NCBI GenBank assembly: GCA_013041745.1
Contig: JABDRN010000019.1
Span: 1-64,000 of the forward strand
Source: Gammaproteobacteria bacterium
GTDB lineage: Bacteria > Pseudomonadota > Gammaproteobacteria > SZUA-229
DNA: 64,000 bases
Direction of reading: 5' to 3'
Shown here: piece after piece, positions 27,358 to 36,459 of the stretch
Layout: each line of letters begins with the position of its first letter
Numbering within the stretch: position 1 is the stretch's first letter
Program-made: the position numbers and the translations under genes
The notes under the pieces: model-generated
What the model saw: only the letters and a program-made list of their open reading frames with translations
Database searches by the model: none
What the model was told of the DNA's origin: nothing

Positions 27358-28413
27358 ATGCCAGAACAATACCAGCTCGTCGAAACCCGTCTCCAGGAAA
27401 AACTGGAAAACGGTACCACGCGATGTAACCTCTGTCTCTGGCGTTGCAAGATCGGGCATGGTCAGCGTGGTTTCTGCCAGGCGCATGTCAACAGAAACGG
27501 GACCCTGTATAACCTTTCGTATGGCATCCTGTCTTCGATCGATATCGACTATATCGAGGAAAAACCGGTGAAACATTACCGCCCCGGAACCCGGGTGATG
27601 TCGGTAGGCAGTTACGGTTGCAGCTTCCGTTGTGGCGGCTGCCATAACCTCGATATTTCCTGGGGTGTCGAAGCGCTGGATGAGCTGGCCAAAGGCCAGT
27701 CAACAGAAGTCTGGGTGCCGCCGCAAAAACTGGTCGATTCCGCACTCAGGGCAGGCGTGCAGGGCATTGCGTTTACCTATTCTGAGCCGGCGGTCTGGCT
27801 GGAATATGTACTTGACGTATGTGAGCTGGCTCATGAGGCGGGGCTGTATACCGTGTATGTTTCTAACAGTTTTGTCACCGACGAAGCGTTGGAACTGTTA
27901 GCCGGAAAAGTGGACGTGCTGTGCTCTGACATCAAGAGCATGAGAGATGACTTTTATCAGGAAATCTGTAGACCTGCAGAAGTCGAGCAGGTACTTGCAT
28001 CGATCAAAAAAGCACATGATCTGGGTATTCATGTCGAGACTCGAACCAATATCATCCCCGGAAAAAATGACGATCCCGAGGAGCACTATGAGATCGCGAG
28101 CTGGATCAGAGACAATCTCGGTGCTGACAGCCCGTGGCATGTGACCCGTTTTTTTCCGGCTTATAAGTTAAGCCATGTACCAATGACGCCTGAATACATG
28201 CTGTTTGATGCTGAGGAGCAGGCAAAACGTGCAGGCCTGAATAACGTTTACGTGTATAATGATAAGGGCTGTGATTGCGCGACTGAGAACAGGCCGATAG
28301 AGGTCTATCTGAGCAGTACAGCGGAAGATTTACACCAGGTAAAACAGTGCGCTGCCAGTTGTTGTGGTGACGACGGCGTGCTTTTGAAGAAGTATGAAAT
28401 AAAGTCTGAATAA
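27358..28413 (+). CDS. AmmeMemoRadiSam/PflA-like radical SAM protein
   Basis: The 351-residue protein has the radical SAM CxxxCxxC site at Cys88, Cys92 and Cys95 within GSYGCSFRCGGCHNLDISW. An N-terminal Cys cluster (23, 26, 30, 40) lies in TRCNLCLWRCKIGHGQRGFC. This resembles the radical SAM member of the AmmeMemoRadiSam group. The C-terminus is Cys-rich (NDKGCDCATE, CAASCCGDD), unlike the CPxC-type ends I recall for that group. No Memo or AMMECR1 gene is in the window. I chose ATG 27358, which has AGGA at eight-base spacing, over an upstream GTG at 27325. Confidence 0.85.
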   Translation: MPEQYQLVETRLQEKLENGTTRCNLCLWRCKIGHGQRGFCQAHVNRNGTLYNLSYGILSSIDIDYIEEKPVKHYRPGTRVMSVGSYGCSFRCGGCHNLDISWGVEALDELAKGQSTEVWVPPQKLVDSALRAGVQGIAFTYSEPAVWLEYVLDVCELAHEAGLYTVYVSNSFVTDEALELLAGKVDVLCSDIKSMRDDFYQEICRPAEVEQVLASIKKAHDLGIHVETRTNIIPGKNDDPEEHYEIASWIRDNLGADSPWHVTRFFPAYKLSHVPMTPEYMLFDAEEQAKRAGLNNVYVYNDKGCDCATENRPIEVYLSSTAEDLHQVKQCAASCCGDDGVLLKKYEIKSE

Positions 28414-28433
28414 GTGATTTTTAGAGGTTAATG

Positions 28434-28724
28434 ATGGCTAGAACAGTTCAATGCGTAGTTTTAAAAGTTGAAGCAGAAGGTCTGGATGCTCCACCACATC
28501 CTGGCGAGCTGGGTGTACGGATCTATGAGAGCGTCTCAAAGGAAGGCTGGACTCAATGGCTGGAACGACTCACTACTATCATCAACGAAAACGGCCTTAA
28601 TACTGCTGACCCTAAAAACCTCGAGTTGATCGAGAAGCACATGCTGGGATTCTTTTTTCAAGAAGGCGACTATGGGCAGGCACCGGCCGGTTTTCAGGCT
28701 GGTGGCGGTGGTGGTAAGAAATAG
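28434..28724 (+). CDS. yggX: YggX, Fe(II)-trafficking / oxidative damage protection protein
   Basis: YggX helps protect Fe-S clusters from oxidation and may traffic Fe(II). The 96-residue protein matches the family start MARTVQCVVLKVEAEGLDAPPHPGELG, with the conserved Cys near residue 7, and then SVSKEGWTQWLE. The end is unusual: a glycine-rich QAGGGGGKK extension. Of two adjacent ATGs, 28434 has better spacing from GAGG (28424-28427). It closely follows the radical SAM gene (20 bases), so an iron or Fe-S link between them is plausible but unproven. Confidence 0.94.
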   Translation: MARTVQCVVLKVEAEGLDAPPHPGELGVRIYESVSKEGWTQWLERLTTIINENGLNTADPKNLELIEKHMLGFFFQEGDYGQAPAGFQAGGGGGKK

Positions 28725-28807
28725 CGGCAATGTGGGCAACCGCCGTGGCTGGCCGCGAGGTTTGCCTGTCTATGTGCCTGGCTTTTTGCTGTGATCCCGG
28801 CGTGGCA

Positions 28808-30055
28808 CTAAGCTATATTGAAAACAGGTGCCGTGACAAAGCGTAACTGTTCATAGGCTTCACGTATGGCGGCAGTCGCCAGTTCTGCTGTCTCTGCGCT
28901 GGCAAAGATATATCCCAGGTATTGATTACCTTCCGGTAATGCTATGAGTTCGTGGCCTTCACGGATAATGATATCTATCTTATCGATATGCTCGACCCTG
29001 TTAGCTTCCAGTAAACCCTCCACCCGCCTCAATAATCCTTTTTTCCTTATCGGGATCATCATTACTGCCCGGGCCTGATCGGGTAAGCTGACCTCAACAG
29101 GCTGGTCGATGGCGAGTGAGATAGCCAGTTCTTCGATACCAAAATGTCTATTATCAAGAATCCTTGCACAGTCACCGCCGATGGTGCGTGAAGCGATTTC
29201 GAGTATCCACACCTGACGTTCAGCATCAATCCTGCACTCGGCATGTATCGCGCCCGTAGTGAGGCCATAAGCATCACATGCTCGTTGAATGACGGCTTTT
29301 ATGTTTTGCTGTAGTTCATCATCCAGGGCCGTTGGCGTAACGTAGATGGTCTCCTCGAAATATGGGCCGACCAGGGGATCAGGTTTATCAAAGATGGTGA
29401 TCGTATTCAGTACGCCATGGTGCAGGAACCCTTCATAAGCGATCTCGATGCCGTCGATGTAATCTTCGATCAACAGGTGCTGCTGTTCGAAGTCGCCGGA
29501 GGCGGTAGCGATTATCGGTCTGAGCCTGTCACATGCAGCGACGAACTCAGTCTCGGTATCGACACGGATGACACCGCGGCTGGCCGACATATTGAGAGGC
29601 TTCAATACACATGGCCAGGGTAGACCGGCCATCTGCTCATCAAGCGGTCTTGTCAGGTCAAGCAGGCAGTGTATCGGTACTGGACAGCCGGCAAGTGCCA
29701 GCTGCGCACGAGCCAGATCTTTGCGAAAAGAACACTGTGCCGCCTGCGGTGGATTATGCGGCAGTCTCAGCGACAGCGCGGCATGTGCAGCCAGCTCAAC
29801 GGTCTGATCGTCACTGCCCAGGATGCCGGCGAAGGGCCTGTTGCTGTGTTCATTCAATATTATTTCCAGCGTCGAGTCGGGATCATCGAAATTGATATGA
29901 ATGCCATTGGCAACTTCAGATACCAGGGAATGCCGTCCTTCAGAGGCGATGGTCACTTCCAGGCCGAGGTTTCTGGCGGCTTTTATATAAGGGGCAATAC
30001 GGTAACTGTTGTGGTGTGAGATAAGTAACAGTCGTTTATCTGGTGGTTTCGGCAT
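28808..30055 (-). CDS. ATP-grasp ligase, substrate unknown
   Basis: The 415-residue protein has the three-part ATP-grasp layout. A Rossmann-like pre-ATP domain reads LLLISHHNSYRIAPYIKAARNLGLEV. An ATP-binding region includes WPCVLKPLNMSASRGVIRV (the glycine-rich lid equivalent, near residue 148-166) and LIEDYIDGIEIAYEGFL. The metal/catalytic stretch VWILEIASRTIGGDCARIL follows. This is typical of carboxylate-amine ligases such as L-amino acid dipeptide ligases; the product is not predictable. It converges on yggX and is separated from the upstream Fe-S carrier gene by a terminator, so it is probably its own unit. Confidence 0.88.
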   Translation of the reverse strand: MPKPPDKRLLLISHHNSYRIAPYIKAARNLGLEVTIASEGRHSLVSEVANGIHINFDDPDSTLEIILNEHSNRPFAGILGSDDQTVELAAHAALSLRLPHNPPQAAQCSFRKDLARAQLALAGCPVPIHCLLDLTRPLDEQMAGLPWPCVLKPLNMSASRGVIRVDTETEFVAACDRLRPIIATASGDFEQQHLLIEDYIDGIEIAYEGFLHHGVLNTITIFDKPDPLVGPYFEETIYVTPTALDDELQQNIKAVIQRACDAYGLTTGAIHAECRIDAERQVWILEIASRTIGGDCARILDNRHFGIEELAISLAIDQPVEVSLPDQARAVMMIPIRKKGLLRRVEGLLEANRVEHIDKIDIIIREGHELIALPEGNQYLGYIFASAETAELATAAIREAYEQLRFVTAPVFNIA

Positions 30056-30100
30056 GGCCTGATCAGCAGGTTCCTGTCCTGAAAATAATGACTATAAATT

Positions 30101-30135
30101 AAAAAGGGTGGGCCATATCTTAATATGACTCACCC
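30101..30135 (-). terminator. Rho-independent terminator of the A-type carrier gene
   Basis: On the minus strand an imperfect 13-base inverted repeat (30106-30118 with 30123-30135, tetraloop, one mismatch and one G-T pair) is followed by five T (complement of 30101-30105) and further AT-rich bases. It lies downstream of the gene at 30187-30564 and before the ATP-grasp gene. Confidence 0.85.
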
Positions 30136-30186
30136 CCTGCACAGTTAAACTTGGGTATATCTTAACTATGTGATCAAAACACGTAT

Positions 30187-30564
30187 TTATCCGCAACCAC
30201 CGCCAGCAGCACCACAACCGCCACATGTACCACCACTGCTGGTATTGGCAAATACGTTCTTAAAGACAAAACTGGCATTGGCACCTTCTGTCTGATAGTC
30301 GATCTCGACACCTTCGAGAAAGCCGAGTGCTACCGCATCGACATGAACTTTAAGGCCGTCTTTATCCAGGGTGGCATCGAATGGTGTCGGCTGATCGACG
30401 AAGGTCATACCATAAGACATACCACCACAGCCACCACCGGAGACAAAGATGCGAACACCGTTTACGCCATCTTCGCTTTCTGTCAGGGCTAATAGTTGTT
30501 TAACTGCCTCGTCAGACACTTTGACCTGATCTGTTAACTGAGAATTAAATTGTACTTGCGACAT
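30187..30564 (-). CDS. A-type Fe-S carrier (HesB/IscA family) with Gly/Cys-rich end
   Basis: The 125-residue protein belongs to the IscA/SufA/ErpA family that carries [2Fe-2S] or [4Fe-4S] clusters to target proteins. The first conserved Cys is Cys46 (VSGGGCGGMSYGM). The canonical C-terminal CxC appears instead as CGGC (Cys114, Cys117), within a Gly/Cys-rich end that adds Cys124. The widened spacing is the only oddity and may mark a subfamily. It is monocistronic by its own terminator and is divergent from the HD-GYP gene. Confidence 0.9.
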   Translation of the reverse strand: MSQVQFNSQLTDQVKVSDEAVKQLLALTESEDGVNGVRIFVSGGGCGGMSYGMTFVDQPTPFDATLDKDGLKVHVDAVALGFLEGVEIDYQTEGANASFVFKNVFANTSSGGTCGGCGAAGGGCG

Positions 30565-30830
30565 AATAAGAACTCCCGCTGAGTTACGTGATAATGAGTA
30601 TATGTTAGCACGGTTTGACTATTATTTCTCACGATAATTCCATTGTAAATCATAAGGATACTTTATATTTGCTATGAAAGTGAGGTCATGCTGCTAACAT
30701 CTGTGATGAGATTTATCTTAATTTTTATTAGCGTCATAATAAACGAATATATTCATGCTATTAGAGATTCTTTTACTATAATCAATATCAACTAATAATA
30801 TTGTAATCCTGATAAAAATTCCTTGTATTA

Positions 30831-32057
30831 ATGGACCGTAAAGTCAACGTTGCTCACTTGAAGATAGGCATGTATGTGTCGAATCTTGATCGTCCATGGA
30901 TCGATACGCCGTTCCTGCTGGAAGGCTTTTTGATCAACTCAGAAGAAGACCTGACAGCATTAAACCAGTACTGTACTTACGTTTTCATTGATACCGACCG
31001 TGGCATCGGTGCAGCTGAATATATCGAAGAAGCACCGCGACTTAAAACCAATACTTATCTGGAGAGGTTTTTACAGGACAATAAGAAAAAAGTCGAATAC
31101 ACCAATACCAGGCCGACTAAAGAAGAGATACCCGCAGCGCAGACGGCACTAGAAAGTGCCAGTAACCAGGTCGCCCATATCATGGAGGATGTGAAGTCGG
31201 GTAAGAACCTCAATGTCGAAGCCGTGAGAGGGGTCGTCGAGCCGATACTCGATAGTATCATTCGAAACTCTGAAGCCTATATGTGGCTTTCGATGATGCA
31301 GAAGAAGAGCTCTTATACCTATTCACACTCTGTTGATAACTGTGCATTGGCTATCGCATTCGGCCGATTCATGGGCTTGCCTAAAAAAGACTTACGGACA
31401 CTGGCGATCGGACTGTTGATGATGGATATGGGAAATGTAAAAGTGCCTGAAGGCATTTTAAATAAAAAAGGAAGGCTGACGGAAGCCGAGTATCGGATCG
31501 TGAAAAAACATGTCGAACACGGTATCGAAATACTTAAGAAAACGGAAGGCATGAATGAGGATATCATCAATATTGCACTGACACATCATGAGCGTTTCGA
31601 TGGCAGTGGTTACCCAAATGCTTTGCAGGGAACACAGATTCCGGTATATGGTCGTATGGCCGCCATCATTGATTGTTATGATGCAATGACCAGTAATCGT
31701 CCGTTCAGCGCAGCAAAATCTCCGTATTCTGCACTGCAGAGCATATATAACTGGCGTGATAGTGCATTTCAGCCTGAACTGGTAGAACAATTTTTACAGT
31801 GCATGGGGGTTTACCCCACAGGTTCACTGGTCGAGATGACGAATGGATCAGTCGCAATCGTTCTGGAGCAGAACCTGACGCAGAGGATGCGGCCAAAGAT
31901 CATGTTGATCCTGGACGAAGATAAGCAGCATCTGAAGGAATATAAAACCGTTGACCTCGCTATTAACTTTGAGGATGCAAGTCGAATGCCGATGAATATC
32001 TACCGGGGTCTCGATCCCGGATCCTATGATATAGACCCTACCGAATATTACTTATAA
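30831..32057 (+). CDS. HD-GYP domain protein with substituted HD motif
   Basis: The N-terminal region (about 1-130, KVNVAHLKIGMYVSNLDRPW...) resembles the DUF3391 domain common in front of HD-GYP domains. The C-terminal domain has YSHSVDN (His166), THHERFDGSGYPNAL (252-265) and the RMAAIIDCYDAMTS segment. The canonical LLHDIGK motif reads LLMMDMGN (Met198-Asp199), so the first metal-binding His of the HD pair is missing. This could alter metal binding or abolish cyclic-di-GMP hydrolysis, leaving a sensor. It is 408 residues, divergent from the Fe-S carrier, and 15 bases upstream of an EAL gene. Confidence 0.93.
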   Translation: MDRKVNVAHLKIGMYVSNLDRPWIDTPFLLEGFLINSEEDLTALNQYCTYVFIDTDRGIGAAEYIEEAPRLKTNTYLERFLQDNKKKVEYTNTRPTKEEIPAAQTALESASNQVAHIMEDVKSGKNLNVEAVRGVVEPILDSIIRNSEAYMWLSMMQKKSSYTYSHSVDNCALAIAFGRFMGLPKKDLRTLAIGLLMMDMGNVKVPEGILNKKGRLTEAEYRIVKKHVEHGIEILKKTEGMNEDIINIALTHHERFDGSGYPNALQGTQIPVYGRMAAIIDCYDAMTSNRPFSAAKSPYSALQSIYNWRDSAFQPELVEQFLQCMGVYPTGSLVEMTNGSVAIVLEQNLTQRMRPKIMLILDEDKQHLKEYKTVDLAINFEDASRMPMNIYRGLDPGSYDIDPTEYYL

Positions 32058-32072
32058 AAAACTAAGCGGCTT

Positions 32073-33335
32073 ATGAAATCTCGCCTGGCATTCTTCAATA
32101 ATATCTCCTCGTTCATAGGGACCAGTGACACTAATGTTGCATTTATAATCATCAAAATCAGACGATTTAAAGAAATTAATACGACATACGGTTTTAAAAA
32201 AGGTGATGAATACCTGGAGTATGTAGAAGATAAGTTACAGGCAGTATTACGGCCAGATGATCTGGTCGGCCGCATCGGTGACAACGAATTCGCCGTATTA
32301 CTACCATCACTGAACAATACTTCTCACGCCCTGCTTGCAGCAAACAAGATCGCTTCAGAGTTCAAACACCCTGTAGATATCGACGGTTCGATGATATCCC
32401 CCAAGCTGGTGATGGGAGTTTCGGCAAAGCCAGACCATGGCACAACATTCGATGAACTGTTACATGCCGCCAGCCTGGCGTTACAGCAGGCAGAAAAAGA
32501 TAATGAAGACTACCTGTTACACCAGGTAACGAGCTGTGATCTGCCGCCAAGTTTGATGCTGGAGAATGAGATACAGTACGCACTAGATGATGATGAGTTC
32601 ACCCTGTTCTGCCAGCCGAAGATAAACCTTGATGATAGAAAACTGTATGGTGGTGAGGCGCTGATCCGCTGGAACAGTAAGAAATATGGCTTCATCAATA
32701 CGCAGTATTTTATAGATATCCTGGAGGGTAGCAGTTCGCTGGTACCGGTCACCAGCTGGGTCCTGAACGGTGCTTTGAGGCAGTGTCTGCGTTATCAGGA
32801 TACCTTTCCCGATTTTAGTATCGCAGTTAACCTGTCACCGTCATTGTTGACCAATCGTAGTATCGTTGAGATCGTCGCCAATGCGATAAGTATCTGGTCG
32901 ATCGATCCAGCAAGCCTGGTTTTAGAAGTAACTGAAGGCGCGATGATGATGAATCCGAAGAAAAGTCTTGAGATACTTAATGAGTTCCACCAGCTGGGAT
33001 TTGCTGTTTCCATCGATGATTTTGGTACCGGTTATTCTTCACTGGCCTACCTGAAGAATCTGCCTGCTGATGAGATCAAAATCGATAAATCATTCGTCAT
33101 GAATATGGCGAGTGATAAAAAAGATGAGAGCATCGTCAAGGCTGCGGTGGATCTTGCCCATACGCTTGATCTCAAGATCGTCGCGGAAGGCGTCGAAGAT
33201 GAAAGGACGCTGGATCTGTTATCAGCCATGGGCTGTGACTATGTGCAGGGTTATCACATTGCGAAACCGATGCCGCAGGAAGAATTGATGATCTGGATGA
33301 ATGACAGCGAATGGGCCGGGAATCTATCTGGCTAA
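32073..33335 (+). CDS. Degenerate GGDEF-EAL cyclic-di-GMP phosphodiesterase
   Basis: The 420-residue protein has an N-terminal GGDEF-like domain in which the signature reads GDNEF (69-73), so diguanylate cyclase activity is unlikely. The EAL domain looks intact: GGEALIRW (EAL 195-197), NLSPSLL, EVTEGAM, DDFGTGYSSLAYLK, EIKIDKSF, AEGVED and YVQGYHIAKPM supply the expected catalytic residues. It is a probable active phosphodiesterase, cytoplasmic, with no sensor domain. It is likely in one operon with the HD-GYP gene. Confidence 0.93.
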   Translation: MKSRLAFFNNISSFIGTSDTNVAFIIIKIRRFKEINTTYGFKKGDEYLEYVEDKLQAVLRPDDLVGRIGDNEFAVLLPSLNNTSHALLAANKIASEFKHPVDIDGSMISPKLVMGVSAKPDHGTTFDELLHAASLALQQAEKDNEDYLLHQVTSCDLPPSLMLENEIQYALDDDEFTLFCQPKINLDDRKLYGGEALIRWNSKKYGFINTQYFIDILEGSSSLVPVTSWVLNGALRQCLRYQDTFPDFSIAVNLSPSLLTNRSIVEIVANAISIWSIDPASLVLEVTEGAMMMNPKKSLEILNEFHQLGFAVSIDDFGTGYSSLAYLKNLPADEIKIDKSFVMNMASDKKDESIVKAAVDLAHTLDLKIVAEGVEDERTLDLLSAMGCDYVQGYHIAKPMPQEELMIWMNDSEWAGNLSG

Positions 33336-33345
33336 AACCAGCTTG

Positions 33346-36300
33346 TTACTTATCTGAATCACGCTTATGGAATAAAGCATACAGGCTCGGTACCAGTATC
33401 AGGCTGACAAACAGAGAGAAACTCAATCCCCAGACGATAACGAATGCCAGCGGTTGTAGCATCTCTGAGCCTTCACCTAAACCGATGGCTAGCGGCATCA
33501 TGCCGAATACTGTGGTCAAGGTGGTCATCAGGATAGGGCGCATCCTCAATGCGGCTGCATTCTTGATCGACTCGATCAGGACTCCGCTTCGCTCCCGTTC
33601 GATCTCTATCTGTTCGACCAGTACTATAGCATTGTTGACCACGATACCGGTGAGCATGATCAAACCCAACCAGACCGGCATCGACAGGCTCATCTCCGGG
33701 TTGATCAGCAGGCCCAGGGCCACACCGATAGCTGCAAATGGAATACTGATCATTATGATCAGCGGGTTTAACAGCGATTCATACTGTACCGCCATCACCA
33801 CCAAAACTAAAAATATGGCAAGAAATAAAACGGCTAGTCCCGTCTTTTGGCCTTCTTCCAGTGTCTTGTTGGTATCGTTATCATAAAGGATATAACCATC
33901 CGGGAGTTCGAGAGCCTTCAATGTGTTCAATGCTTCTGCCAGTACCACGGACTGATCATATTCAGGATCATAGGATGCTGAGATCTCGACGATGCGCTGT
34001 TGCTGGCTGCGGACGATACGACTGGCAGTCGGTGCACGCTTGATACTAGCGATATCGCCAAGTCGTATCGCATTGCCGTTCCTGTAATCGACCATCAGGT
34101 TCTGTAACACGTTGGGGTTATAACTATTGGCGCGGGGCAGCCGTATACGTATGTCAAAATCTTTATCGCCCTCGATGTAATTACTGATGACCTCTCCATC
34201 AAGCGCTATTTTCAGTGCACTGCCAACGACTGCAGCATCGATACCAAGCTCAGCAGCTCGTTGCCGATTGATCCTGATAGTGAGTTCGGCTTTGACCTCT
34301 TCATAAGAATGCGTCAGATTCTTCAGGCCGGAGACCGGCTCCAGCTGGTTTACTGCCTGGTCTGCCAGTTCACGCAAGGTGTCAAGATCATCGCCCCTGA
34401 TATGTATACTGACATCGTCATTACCTCGTGCCAGGTGCAAACCGCGTACGCCAGTGACCCTGAGCCGTATCTTGAAGCCTGTCAGATTAAGTGCGTCTAT
34501 TTTTTTCTTGATGGATTTGGTCCACTGGTCACTGGTCAGTGAACGCTGATCTGATGGTGTCAGCTGTATCTTGATCGAGCTGTAATTGCTATTTTCGAAT
34601 TCGGATCGCCCGAAAATAAAACCACCGGCAGTAGTGAAAAGTGTACTGACTTCCTGCTGTTGCAGCAGTAAGTCCTCTATCTGGTCGACCGTGCTATCCA
34701 TCTCTTCAAGCTGCATACCGGCATCACCACTTATCGAGAGTGAAATTTTGCCTTCGTCGACACGTGGCAGTTCGATACGTTTAGTGGCGTTGATCTGGTA
34801 GATAGCGGCGCTCAGTAACAGGCTGAAAATGATCAGAACTTTAACTGGGTTATTGAGAAATATAAGTGATTTAGTAGTATAAAAAGCTTTAATATTATCC
34901 ATTAAACCACTGATAATATTGTTATTAGTCTGGCGGTAGTTTACTTTTGCGCCAAGCGCCGGCACCAGGGTTAATGCCACAGCCAGTGAGGCGAGCATGG
35001 CCGACGTGATAGTTATTATCAGTTCCTGAAACAGCAGGCCGGACATACCGCCGATGAATAAAAAAGGCAGTAAAGCGCCGAGGTTAGTACTGGTGGATGC
35101 GACGATCGGACTGTTAACTTCGATAGCTGCATTGATGGCATCATCATTCGACATTTCCCCCTGGGACTGGTGACGGGTAATGTTTTCCAGCATGACGATG
35201 GTGCTGTCGATCAACAGTCCCATGCCCAGTGCAAGTCCCCCCAGGGTCATGATATTCAGTGTCAGCTCAAATATCTGCATGATGATGAAAGTCACCAGTA
35301 TACCGATAGGGATTGCCGTACCGATAATGAGGGTGCGCCGTATGCTGCCGAGGAACAGATAGATGACACCCATGGCAAGTAATGCACCACTGACAGCAGC
35401 CATGGAAGCATTGCTGACCGAGTGCCTGACAAAAACTGACTGGTCACCGACGAAGGCCAGCTGGATATCCCCAGGTATGGCATTCTGTGACTGCAGGTTT
35501 TTTATCCTGTGCTTGATTTCATCGACCACGGCGATCGAATTCGCCTGTGGTTGTTTCTGTATGGAAAGTTTTACTCCCTGAACTTTATTCAATCGTATAC
35601 GAAGACGCTCATCCTTGTGCCTGTCGACTACATCTGCGACATCACTGACTCGAATGGTATCGTCTATGGTGCTGCTTTCATCATCGAAAGTATTGCTGGC
35701 CTGCAGCGGCAACTGTTTTAATTCGCTGAGAGAACTAAAACGTCCTTCCGAGCGTGCCGTGATCTCCTGTCGCCTGGATATCATCCGGCCACCGGGAGAG
35801 TCGGTATTCTGTTGCCTGATCTGTTGTGCGAAATCCTGCAGCGAGAGGCCGATACTGGCCAGCTTTTCCTGGTCGGGGATGACCTGTATCTCTCTCTCCA
35901 GGCCACCACCGACCTCGACTGCGGCTACTCCCGGAAGGTTTAAAAACCATTTGGAAAAGCTGTAGTCGGCCCAGGTGCGCAGCTCAACCGGATTGAGCTT
36001 ATTAGAACTGACGACCAGCTCCATCACAGGGATCTGTGAAGGATCGCGTTTATAGATGACCGGCGGCTCATCATTTTCCGGTAAGAAACGTTTTGCACGG
36101 TCGAGACGGATACTCGCATCTCTTAATGCATTATTGATATCAACACCATAGGGGAAGGCCAGGCTGACTGCACTGCGTCCTTCACTTGTCTCTGATACGA
36201 CGGAAGTTGCATCCTCTGTAATGGCCAGTTGTTCTTCCAGCTGCCGTGTGACCCGGTCCTCCATGATGCTCGCCGGCACACCCGTGTCTATGATACGGAC

Positions 36301-36459
36301 CCTGACTTCCGGTGCGATGATGTGTGGTAGCAGGTTGATACCCAGTTGCTTGAATGAAAACAGGCCGAGGATGACGATGGTCAGGGTTAACATGGTGACA
36401 CCGACCGGATGATGGATTGACCACGCGGCGACACCGCCAGTACGGAATCTTTGTTTCAT
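33346..36459 (-). CDS. RND efflux transporter, inner-membrane permease
   Basis: The 1037-residue protein is a full RND permease of the AcrB/MdtB type: an N-terminal membrane segment (GVTMLTLTIVILGLFSF), two large periplasmic loops and a 12-segment core. The TM4 motif is GLALGMGLLIDSTIVMLENI, where AcrB has a pair of Asp. The second is replaced by Ser, as in heavy-metal or other RND subgroups, which argues against a simple drug-pump assignment. The TM10 region reads TGIVVNNAIVLVEQIE. It overlaps the adaptor stop as TAATG. Confidence 0.93.
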   Translation of the reverse strand: MKQRFRTGGVAAWSIHHPVGVTMLTLTIVILGLFSFKQLGINLLPHIIAPEVRVRIIDTGVPASIMEDRVTRQLEEQLAITEDATSVVSETSEGRSAVSLAFPYGVDINNALRDASIRLDRAKRFLPENDEPPVIYKRDPSQIPVMELVVSSNKLNPVELRTWADYSFSKWFLNLPGVAAVEVGGGLEREIQVIPDQEKLASIGLSLQDFAQQIRQQNTDSPGGRMISRRQEITARSEGRFSSLSELKQLPLQASNTFDDESSTIDDTIRVSDVADVVDRHKDERLRIRLNKVQGVKLSIQKQPQANSIAVVDEIKHRIKNLQSQNAIPGDIQLAFVGDQSVFVRHSVSNASMAAVSGALLAMGVIYLFLGSIRRTLIIGTAIPIGILVTFIIMQIFELTLNIMTLGGLALGMGLLIDSTIVMLENITRHQSQGEMSNDDAINAAIEVNSPIVASTSTNLGALLPFLFIGGMSGLLFQELIITITSAMLASLAVALTLVPALGAKVNYRQTNNNIISGLMDNIKAFYTTKSLIFLNNPVKVLIIFSLLLSAAIYQINATKRIELPRVDEGKISLSISGDAGMQLEEMDSTVDQIEDLLLQQQEVSTLFTTAGGFIFGRSEFENSNYSSIKIQLTPSDQRSLTSDQWTKSIKKKIDALNLTGFKIRLRVTGVRGLHLARGNDDVSIHIRGDDLDTLRELADQAVNQLEPVSGLKNLTHSYEEVKAELTIRINRQRAAELGIDAAVVGSALKIALDGEVISNYIEGDKDFDIRIRLPRANSYNPNVLQNLMVDYRNGNAIRLGDIASIKRAPTASRIVRSQQQRIVEISASYDPEYDQSVVLAEALNTLKALELPDGYILYDNDTNKTLEEGQKTGLAVLFLAIFLVLVVMAVQYESLLNPLIIMISIPFAAIGVALGLLINPEMSLSMPVWLGLIMLTGIVVNNAIVLVEQIEIERERSGVLIESIKNAAALRMRPILMTTLTTVFGMMPLAIGLGEGSEMLQPLAFVIVWGLSFSLFVSLILVPSLYALFHKRDSDK

